64,000 nt of DNA from a marine gamma proteobacterium HTCC2143 (GTDB taxonomy: Bacteria; Pseudomonadota; Gammaproteobacteria; Pseudomonadales; Dasaniaceae). The position numbers and the translations under genes were made by a program. Location of the stretch: positions 1 to 64,000 of the forward strand of contig AAVT01000003.1 in the NCBI GenBank assembly GCA_000169075.1. Reading direction: 5' to 3'. Position 1 is the first letter of the stretch. Every line of letters starts with the position of its first letter. This document shows positions 35,519-41,435 of this stretch, piece by piece. The notes under the pieces are model-generated. The model saw nothing but the letters and a program-made list of their open reading frames with translations. It did not search any database and was not told where the DNA came from.

Positions 35519-35909
35519 TGAAGTAACATCGCTTGAGCAGGATGGTTTGCCGGTAGGTCGTTTGACGGGCATAGATATTGGCCCAGACGGTTTGGTTCGT
35601 GCTACTTTTTCTAACGGTACGTCTGAACCAATAGTGAGAGTTGCATTAGCTCGTTTTTCTAACGAACAAGGTTTAACTTAGCAAAGTGGTACAGCATGGA
35701 AAGAGAGTATTCTCTCTGGCGAAGCACTAGCGGGTGAGGCAACAACAGGAACCTATGGCGACATTAATTCGTCAGCCCTAGAGCAAGCAAACGTTAACTT
35801 AACCACTGAGCTCATCGACATGATCATCGCTCAGCGGAACTTCCAGGCTAACTCAAGAGCGCTGGAAGTAAACAACCAGCTTAACCAAACAATCTTGAAC
35901 ATCAGATAA
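35517..35909 (+). pseudogene. flgE: Flagellar hook protein FlgE, C-terminal fragment
   Basis: Reading frame from the oriIS-like end: SEVTSLEQDGLPVGRLTGID, then VALARFSNEQGLT, a TAG stop at 35679-35681 (a CAG-type codon is expected, so probably a Q-to-stop change), then SGTAWKESILSGEALAGE and the hallmark AQRNFQANSRALEVNN ending NQTILNIR-TAA. This is the last ~130 residues of FlgE. The 5' two-thirds are missing, cut exactly where the 14-mer terminus ends. No other flagellar gene is in the window, so it was probably carried in or left by a deletion. Confidence 0.9.
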
Positions 35910-35960
35910 CGACACAACAAAATAAAAAAGCCGACGAAAGTCTGGGCTGATAGGAAATTA

Positions 35961-35987
35961 AGGATCTGAATGTCAGATCCTTTTTTG
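35961..35987 (+). terminator. Intrinsic terminator after the flgE fragment
   Basis: Perfect 9-bp stem AGGATCTGA / TCAGATCCT with loop ATG, running into TTTTTT. It lies 52 bases past the flgE stop, so it likely belonged to the original flagellar transcript and now insulates the reverse transcriptase from upstream transcription. Confidence 0.9.
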
Positions 35988-36215
35988 TTTTTATCCAACA
36001 ATAACAAGTGGTTATACACTTTAAAATCACCGAAAAACGTACCGTGTCAAATTTATTTATAGTAAAAACAATAGGTTGAGGCGATTTTTGTTCTTTTGAC
36101 CTGTTCAGGTTTTATTTGACTGTGAATGGCGGCCATGTGCCAATACCCGCCAGTCAACTTTTCTAAAAACACCCTAAGTTTGTTCCCTTAGCGGCCATTC
36201 AGCTATGCTTAAGCC
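35988..36215 (+). promoter_or_regulatory. Leader region of the reverse transcriptase gene with possible hairpins
   Basis: No gene. It contains GAATGGC (36124-36130) and GCCATTC (36194-36200), able to close a ~60-nt loop, and CTAAG/CTTAG inside it. A second fold pairs GCGGC (36191-36195) with GCCGC (36222-36226), with AGC-ATG/CAT-GCT within, which would hide the RT start codon. No SD precedes the ATG. Possible structured RNA partner or translational control; unproven. Confidence 0.35.
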
Positions 36216-37259
36216 ATGCTAGCCGCCAAACACGTTTTCACCGAAGCCACTCTCGATACAGCCTACTTATGGCTATGTAAGCAGCGTGCTAACTTCCCTG
36301 CCAATGCGGATATCTGGCACCTGCGTTTTCACTGGCATAGGGTTCGACAAGAACTGCTGCAAACACTCCACAAACAGGATTACACCTTCCTGCCACTGAG
36401 CGTGGTCACCAAAGCCGATGGTGAAACCCTTCATTTGTGGTCATCACAAGATGCGCTGGTATTAAAAATGTTAGCCATGGCCTTACCGGAGGCATTATCA
36501 TTATCCTCACTTTGTACTCATATCAAAGGGCATGGAGGTTTAAAAGCCACCGTGAGTGCCTTGCACGCAGCCCTGCCAGATTATCGCTACGTGATGAAAA
36601 CCGATGTGAAGCGCTATTATGAGTCGATAGACCATACGATATTGCTCAAGCAATTGGATAAAGACATCACCGACCCGTTTATCTGGCGCTTGTTAGTGCA
36701 GTTTGTGAAACGCACCGTTGAAAGAGGCGGTACATTTAAGTCTATACACTGCGGTATATCAAGAGGCTGCCCCTTATCACCGATTATCGCGGCTTATTAC
36801 TTAAAGGCCTTAGATAAACAGATGGAAGGTAACACACGCTATTTTTATCGCAGGTACATGGATGACGTGATTGTATTGGCCAAAACCCGCTGGCACTTGC
36901 GCAAAGCGGTGAGAACCGTCAATCAACACTTTAATCAATTAAAAGTGGAGCAAGCGCCGGATAAAACCTTTATTGGGCGTATTGAAAAAGAATTTGATTT
37001 TTTGGGTTATCGATTTGGCCTGCCAGAATTGGGCTTAGCAGAGAAGACGATAACTAACGCGGTGAATAAAGTACGTCAGCCCACTTTATTTATAGAGAGG
37101 GAGCAAAAGCAAACGGCCCCCAAAAGAGCCGCTATGCTTGATGACTATATTACCCGCTGGTTACGATGGGTAAATGCAGGGCTAGATGACAAGCCGATTA
37201 ATATTGTTTTCTGTATCGAGCAAATGACAAGCCCGCTAAACCCAGCAGCATCAATATAA
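36216..37259 (+). CDS. Free-standing reverse transcriptase (YMDD type, group II-like)
   Basis: 347 residues. RT motifs in order: RT1/2 YTFLPLSVVTK; motif A YVMKTDVKRYYESID (catalytic Asp130); RT4 GISRGCPLSPIIAAYYL; motif C RRYMDDVIVLAK (residues 214-217); RT6 KVEQAPDKT; RT7 FDFLGYRFG. A thumb-like basic region follows (KQTAPKRAAM, ITRWLRWVN). There is no maturase X, endonuclease or other fused domain, and motif 4 is not the SQ form of diversity-generating retroelements. It best fits group II-like or unclassified bacterial RTs. The last ~20 residues are antisense to the PEP-CTERM gene, so the native C-terminus may have been lost. Flanked by two direct oriIS-like repeats. Confidence 0.85.
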   Translation: MLAAKHVFTEATLDTAYLWLCKQRANFPANADIWHLRFHWHRVRQELLQTLHKQDYTFLPLSVVTKADGETLHLWSSQDALVLKMLAMALPEALSLSSLCTHIKGHGGLKATVSALHAALPDYRYVMKTDVKRYYESIDHTILLKQLDKDITDPFIWRLLVQFVKRTVERGGTFKSIHCGISRGCPLSPIIAAYYLKALDKQMEGNTRYFYRRYMDDVIVLAKTRWHLRKAVRTVNQHFNQLKVEQAPDKTFIGRIEKEFDFLGYRFGLPELGLAEKTITNAVNKVRQPTLFIEREQKQTAPKRAAMLDDYITRWLRWVNAGLDDKPINIVFCIEQMTSPLNPAASI

Positions 37260-37719
37260 CCGAACTGGGTTCGGGGACTGTCGCGCGTTTTACGAACGTG
37301 CCGATGCCGTACCCGGCATAGATACGCGGCCTCGTTCTATATAGCAGCTCTGCCGTACCATTGTACCTATCGTCGTAGAACCTCAAGAGCGCCCCGCGCG
37401 CGCTCGTGAGCGCGCGCGGGGCGCTCGCAGAAAAATCGAAACCAACTATCTGACCTTCCAACACGTCGAAATAATTCACAGGAACGTCCCAACCGATATC
37501 CTCAAATACGTTGATATCAACCTGCGTACCCCCGACGGACGTCAATACCAACCCGGTGGCCTCCATGTTAACGCCATCGTCAGATAACCCATATATTTCG
37601 CCGATGATTTTACCATTACTAGAATCCCACGAAAAATCAAATATTAACGTCGCATTGGCAACGCCCATCCATCCTGTTAATGCTATTGCTCCTAAAAGCT
37701 TTGTGACTTTCTTAAACAT
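37198..37719 (-). CDS. PEP-CTERM sorting domain protein
   Basis: 173 residues. Signal peptide (KLLGAIALTGWMGVANA), a short beta-rich middle (DFSWDSSNGKIIGEIYGLS) and a C-terminal sorting tag VPEPSSVILMLLGLAGLSFA followed by basic RYRKQ (residues 148-173), which is the exosortase recognition signal. A good SD (AAGGATA) precedes the ATG. No exosortase or EPS gene is in the window. A perfect 18-bp hairpin lies within the coding sequence. Its 3' end overlaps the RT gene tail by 62 bases on the opposite strand. The 81-bp repeat begins 45 bases upstream of its start, so its promoter may be cut. Confidence 0.88.
   Translation of the reverse strand: MFKKVTKLLGAIALTGWMGVANATLIFDFSWDSSNGKIIGEIYGLSDDGVNMEATGLVLTSVGGTQVDINVFEDIGWDVPVNYFDVLEGQIVGFDFSASAPRALTSARGALLRFYDDRYNGTAELLYRTRPRIYAGYGIGTFVKRATVPEPSSVILMLLGLAGLSFARYRKQY
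37387..37426. repeat. Perfect 18-bp GC hairpin inside the PEP-CTERM gene
   Basis: GAGCGCCCCGCGCGCGCT, loop CGTG, then the exact reverse complement (37409-37426). 16 of the 18 pairs are G-C. It is in frame in the protein, where it encodes the low-complexity run PRALTSARGALL. The rest of the gene is far less GC-rich, so this looks like an inserted palindromic element. Confidence 0.9.
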
Positions 37720-37763
37720 TATTTATATCCTTATCTTATTTCTATAACTTAATGCGTAGCTGC

Positions 37764-37844
37764 CGACTTCGAACGTTGAAATTGGGTCTTACGCAGTAAA
37801 CGAGTTCGGTGTTTCATGTAAGACGCTTTATACTTCCTATACTC
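37764..37844 (+). repeat. 81-bp oriIS-like repeat, copy 2
   Basis: Second copy of the repeat at 35438-35518, same orientation. Hairpin arms GTCTTAC and GTAAGAC are perfect in this copy; it ends TACTTCCTATACTC at 37831-37844. The pair bounds a 2.3-kb segment holding the flgE fragment, the RT and the PEP-CTERM gene. Directly to its right a secreted-protein gene is truncated. Confidence 0.78.
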
Positions 37845-37924
37845 TTGGTTCTAGTGGTGCTGCAAATGTAGCCGCTGACCCAACCGGTCAATGCTACTGC
37901 TGCAATAGATGTTAAAAATTTCAT
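37845..37924 (-). pseudogene. Signal-peptide remnant of a secreted protein
   Basis: ATG at 37924 preceded by AGGAAAGGC. It reads MKFLTSIAAVALTGW and then loses frame; one-base correction gives SAATFAAPLEP, a good signal-peptidase site. Homology ends exactly at the oriIS-like terminus. The LTGW motif is shared with the signal peptide of the neighbouring PEP-CTERM protein, so the two may be paralogues split by the element. Confidence 0.65.
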
Positions 37925-38292
37925 AGGGCTTGCCTTTCCTTGCTGATTAGTAATAGTTAATGCCAATAATCCAACGTGCTAATCGTCGATTAAGCTTGGC
38001 CCACTACTCAGAGCACTTTTTAGGCCAACTTTATTATTGTTATATAAATCAATATGTTATGATTTTTTGAGGATTAATATAAACAAAAGTTGTAAGAAAT
38101 CCTGACAAAATTTCCATGGGTTATTAAGAGAATGGTGTAATTTTCCGGGTGAATATACTTTCCTGACCCTCGCAATCACCGATTTCCCTACCATTAATGG
38201 GCGTATCCGTTGATTCTAATGAGCAATCCGCCTACAGATGGCGCAATAAACAATGTGTAAGGTTTTCCAACAAACAGTGACGTGCAGTTTAA

Positions 38293-38328
38293 GTCTGTAA
38301 CACAGTCTGTAACACACCCTGTAACACA
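38293..38328 (+). repeat. Tandem 12-bp repeat, three copies
   Basis: CTGTAACACA recurs at 38295-38304, 38307-38316 and 38319-38328, a constant 12-base period. Three units are few for an iteron array; could be a decayed protein-binding or replication site. Confidence 0.7.
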
Positions 38329-38430
38329 CCTGCTTGAATTACAGCCCTAGAGAGAGTACCGCGACCCCCGTAAGTGCTTGAAATACTTGGCTTTATGGGA
38401 TTTCTGGGCAGATTTTTTAGATATAATCAA

Positions 38431-38457
38431 GCGTTCCTATGGGACGCCTTTTTTTTT
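38431..38457 (+). terminator. Hairpin with T9 tract (intrinsic terminator)
   Basis: GCGTTCC / GGGACGC, 7 bp with one G-U pair, loop TAT, then C and nine Ts. It starts only four bases after a TATAAT box and ends 17 bases before the TPR ATG, so a transcript from that box would begin inside the hairpin. It therefore more likely ends an upstream transcript. Confidence 0.75.
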
Positions 38458-38474
38458 GCATTTTTGGGGGCACG

Positions 38475-38780
38475 ATGACCATAGCAGACACTGATCCCGC
38501 GGCTCAACCATCACTTGAAAAACGTTTGGAACAAGCAAAAGCCAGCTTGCAAAATGGTGATATAAAACAAGCTGCACAAAAGCTCGATCAATTGTTGTCG
38601 ATCTCGTCAACGCATCGGGATGGGCTTTATTATATGGCGGTTTGCCTGAGGAAGTTGGGCGAATACAACACCGTGGAAGAGGTTCTCAGGCAACTAAAAA
38701 TAGCGCATCCGCGGTATGGAAGAGCTTTCCAGGAGCAGGGTTATTGTTTTCTCGAACAAGCGAAAAATGTCGGCGTATAG
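38475..38780 (+). pseudogene. TPR protein, N-terminal fragment (sulfotransferase-type?)
   Basis: 101 codons from MTIADTDPAAQ (an ATG at 38439 lies inside the terminator hairpin). It contains two TPR-like helices: LEKRLEQAKASLQNGDIKQA and HRDGLYYMAVCLRKLGEYNT. The text YGRAFQEQGYCFLEQAK matches the start of TPR-plus-sulfotransferase proteins, which are usually over 500 residues. The frame stops at 38780 and the sulfotransferase part is absent; sequence to the right belongs to an oppositely oriented fragment. Relic. Confidence 0.6.
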
Positions 38781-38908
38781 GAAAAACAAACGCCCTATTC
38801 GTGGCCACTCTACCCTATCCGCCCGGAGTACAGCAATGCCGCAAAGCTGCTGAGGCGGCCGGCTCTCCCACAACCGCTTTAATGCATGATGGTGCCAAGG
38901 CAGCGCAC

Positions 38909-39127
38909 CTACAGTGGCATATTGAAAGTTAGACGCCAAACTTTTACTTTATTACTGTAGCGGTAACCAATGCCTATTCTATCTATATCAAACAAACGGA
39001 AATCAATAGGTTTTTCCAGACCCAACGTTAAACCAACCTCAATTGAGTTATTAACAGTAACGGCCTGAGCTTCTGGCTGAAAAAACTCAAGGCTACTCTT
39101 GTAGCCACTATCTTGGAGTGGTTTGGT
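38909..39127 (-). pseudogene. Outer-membrane beta-barrel protein, C-terminal fragment 1
   Basis: No start codon. Minus-strand frame from after a stop near 39128 to TAG at 38911-38909. It reads DSGYKSSLEFFQPEAQAVTV, then ideal alternating strands (NNSIEVGLTLGLEKPIDFRL, IGIGYRYSNKVKVWRLTFNM) and ends in PL. This is the end of a barrel protein. It lies 20 bases from the 14-mer terminus at 39147. The specific family is not recognised. Confidence 0.6.
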
Positions 39128-39146
39128 CTAAACCAAGGGAGGTTGA

Positions 39147-39160
39147 TACTTCCTATACTC
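39147..39160 (+). repeat. oriIS-like 14-mer, third forward copy
   Basis: TACTTCCTATACTC, identical to the ends of both 81-bp repeats, but the preceding hairpin differs (GGTTT/AAACC around GGTCT at 39120-39134). It separates two unrelated outer-membrane protein fragments. Confidence 0.7.
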
Positions 39161-39186
39161 GCCGCACTCACGAGTCACTCGCTAGC

Positions 39187-39405
39187 CTATAGCTGGTAAT
39201 TAAATTCCAACCGATGGTCACCATTGCTAATATCAACATGCTCATTCCAGTTGGCGAAATAGCGAATATTGAATCTAGGGTTGAATTGATAGCCAAGTGA
39301 TGACTCATGGGTCAGCAGGCTGTCTTCGTCAGCCCCGTATGCATTGTCTTTGTAGGTATCTGACCCGCTCAAAGTGCTGTACCCGTTAAATGCTCGATTG
39401 ATCAT
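39187..39405 (-). pseudogene. Outer-membrane protein, C-terminal fragment 2
   Basis: 72 codons in a frame ending LEFNYQL-stop. Amphipathic strands (SSLGYQFNPRFNIRYFANWN) suggest the last strands of a beta-barrel or porin-like protein. The left limit is close to the 14-mer terminus; the right limit abuts the GST gene. It has an ATG (MINRAFNGYS), but the length and content point to a truncated protein. Different sequence from fragment 1. Confidence 0.5.
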
Positions 39406-39423
39406 CGCGGAGCAATTTTAGGA

Positions 39424-40677
39424 TTAAACAGACTTTGGACCTAGAACATAGGCATAGGGTGGCTGATGCTTATGGATAGTAATCGGACGCGACAGTCGCG
39501 TGCTCACAAAAACCTCACCGCCGACAGTTTGCATCAGCTCAGACCAATTGGATTTCTCATTGGCATTCATCGCGGCAACAACTTCCAAAACATACTGATG
39601 CATATTGGGAACATCCGGCCAGGCGTCTCTCTTAACCGTTACGCCCTGTTGGCTATATGTCATTTTTCCTATTTTTTGACGGTTCATGGCCGAGCCATCA
39701 ACCGTAATAATCGCACCCTCGGGGCGCTCCGGGGCGATCGCAAGCCAGTTTTCATAGGCTTTTGCCGATGCATCAAGCTGCGGGCCAAAATCATCGCTCA
39801 CCAGTTTGAGAAAATCCAACAAAGTGTCCGGAAGATTGTCGGGGGCCAGATATTCCTGCGCAACCTGACTTAATTCTGCATCCACGATACCGGGTCGGTT
39901 CATGGTTTCGGTCCATCGGTAAAGGGCCGGAGCCGTTTTCTTCATGATGTTTGCGGGATATATATCGCGCCCCATATGCCCGTACAGCGTCTCCATCATC
40001 GCAGCATCTGCGATAGAAGGTCGGCCACCAAGAATGTAAGGATAATGCCGGAAATGGGCGTCAAGCTTATCGAATAATAGTTTGGTTGATTTTTCGATTG
40101 CCGGAATTGTTTCAGGCGTGATGCCAACTTCAGTAGGAAATTTCTCCAGCTTCATGGCCTGAAAGTTTTCCCCCATCATTTTGATGGCCTCAAAATTAGT
40201 TGGCCCCGCTATGGCGCGCCCAATATCGGCCGCTGCGTACTCAGCGCTTTCGGTAAAACTCCAGCGATAGTGCTGCGCATTGAGGAACAGCCCTTCTGTT
40301 CCGTAATTGAATATGAGCCAAGCAAGCGCCCTCATAATAGGGTTTGCAGGCAGCATGGACGGTTCGGGGTGCTGTTCTTCCAAATATCGGACGATTGCTG
40401 TTGTGTCTGAAATAAACGTGCCATCGGGTAAATCCAATACCGGTAATGTCGAGTAACCCAAGGTTGGCATAATAACCTCTGCCCAGCGGTCTTTTGCTCC
40501 GGCCACTCCTGCCATAGGGGAAGTTTCTGTAAAGTGAATACCCTTTTTAATCATATAGGAACGCGTTTTGGCGCTATATAGTGAGACATGAATGGCCCAA
40601 TGCACATAAGGTTTAACAGTCCATGCGGGAAAGGCTGCAAGCAAGCTCTCCATTACCTCTTTTTTTGAATCACTCAT
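39424..40677 (-). CDS. Glutathione S-transferase family protein
   Basis: 417 residues from MSDSKKEVMES (13 more if started at 40716). N-terminal thioredoxin-like GST domain (SLYSAKTRSYMIKKGIHF, STLPVLDLPDGTFISDTTAI, VRYLEEQHPEPSMLP). An all-alpha GST domain follows (AQHYRWSFTE, YILGGRPSIADAAMMETLYG). A ~130-residue extra C-terminal domain (GGEVFVSTRLSRPITIHKHQ) is found in large GSTs of hydrocarbon- or steroid-degrading bacteria. It shares motifs with the broken GST at 48280-49408 (AxHYRWxF). Its promoter side meets IS copy B at 40727. Confidence 0.85.
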   Translation of the reverse strand: MSDSKKEVMESLLAAFPAWTVKPYVHWAIHVSLYSAKTRSYMIKKGIHFTETSPMAGVAGAKDRWAEVIMPTLGYSTLPVLDLPDGTFISDTTAIVRYLEEQHPEPSMLPANPIMRALAWLIFNYGTEGLFLNAQHYRWSFTESAEYAAADIGRAIAGPTNFEAIKMMGENFQAMKLEKFPTEVGITPETIPAIEKSTKLLFDKLDAHFRHYPYILGGRPSIADAAMMETLYGHMGRDIYPANIMKKTAPALYRWTETMNRPGIVDAELSQVAQEYLAPDNLPDTLLDFLKLVSDDFGPQLDASAKAYENWLAIAPERPEGAIITVDGSAMNRQKIGKMTYSQQGVTVKRDAWPDVPNMHQYVLEVVAAMNANEKSNWSELMQTVGGEVFVSTRLSRPITIHKHQPPYAYVLGPKSV

Positions 40678-40726
40678 TTTAAACCGCTCGTTTCCAAGTT
40701 TATTAACCCTATACAAAAATCATTGA

Positions 40727-41046
40727 GGGTATAGGAAGGATTAATACCCCTTGTATCGCTCAAACTACTACAAGATCCTCGTTACTGGCAATCGACCGGC
40801 TATTATTAATGCTCAGCTTTACGATTATCATGCATCAATCAATGGTGCGCAGGCCTTTTTAGCGTTTTGCGGTTTCTAACCCATAACCTGCCCTGCCAGC
40901 CTCATCCATGAGCAGCTTTAATCATCCTCTCGCTATTGATACCTAATTAAATAGCTTTTACTGCGGCGATGCGCGGGGCTCTGGTGATTGATTCACTGCT
41001 GCAGACGCTCCGGACTTTGCATCAAGGTGGGCTAAAATCTTGTTGA
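40727..41046 (-). repeat. IS91-type element 3' end, copy B
   Basis: Near-identical partner of copy A (34707-35030), including the terminus GGGTATAGGAAGG, the spacer and the last ~35 transposase codons. At 41046 the copies part: here the frame breaks and joins another part of the transposase, so the element carries an internal deletion. It sits 50 bases upstream of the GST start. Confidence 0.85.
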
Positions 41047-41300
41047 AATCGCACGGTTAATAAGACCCAGCACGCTACTCACGACCTGTGGGTTATTAAA
41101 TAGTAAAAACCGAAGGGGATACGGAAAACTGAGAACCGAATGACGGATAGGTTTGTGAGGTAAGACGTCGTCGACATTCCAGGGCAACAGCACTTCATGG
41201 TCTTCCACGGATTCACAACAGGGAATGTCTTTAAGGATTTTTACACCGTACCGGTACGGGTCGAGCCCGTGTTGCTTGGCCGTTGTAATTTTATGATGTG
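41047..41300 (-). mobile_element. Chimeric transposase relic: IS66 TnpC end joined to IS91 internal part
   Basis: On the minus strand the frame reads TTAKQHGLDPYRYGVKILKD, then ESVEDHEVLLPWN, which is the C-terminal region of IS66 TnpC (A-x-x-x-G-L-D/E-P-Y-x-Y ... LLPWN). Without a break it continues VDDVLPHKPIRHSVLSFPYP, then LRFLLFNNPQVVSSVLGLIN, which is internal IS91-type transposase (V-L-S-x-P-x-P-L-R-F-L). A frameshifting junction at 41046 then leads into the IS91 C-terminus. Two element families are thus fused. No complete transposase. Confidence 0.7.
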
Positions 41301-41435
41301 GTTAAACCTCCTCATTTTGTCGGTTCCAGATTAAGTGCTGTTTACTTACGCAATTTTTCTACCGCTTTTTCTTAATGTAATTTTTCTGAGGGTTATAGAG
41401 CGTTACCGCCTGCTCTTTCATATAATCATAATTGA

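Larger units (their letters stand above)
37925..38474. other. AT-rich region without a gene
   Basis: 550 bases with no recognisable frame. It holds a three-copy 12-bp tandem repeat (38293-38328), a TATAAT box at 38422-38427 and a strong hairpin with T-run (38431-38457). Nothing else was recognised. Confidence 0.5.

Noticed and set aside
36216..37259. Reverse transcriptase as part of a diversity-generating retroelement or retron
   Set aside because: Motif 4 lacks the SQ form, no variable/template repeat pair was noticed, and no msr/msd-like RNA was recognised upstream.
35438..37844. 81-bp repeats as integron attC sites with a cassette between them
   Set aside because: The G-TTRRRY and RYYYAAC core sites do not match; the hairpin followed by CTTCCTATAC fits an IS91/ISCR oriIS better, and IS91 transposase pieces lie beside other copies.
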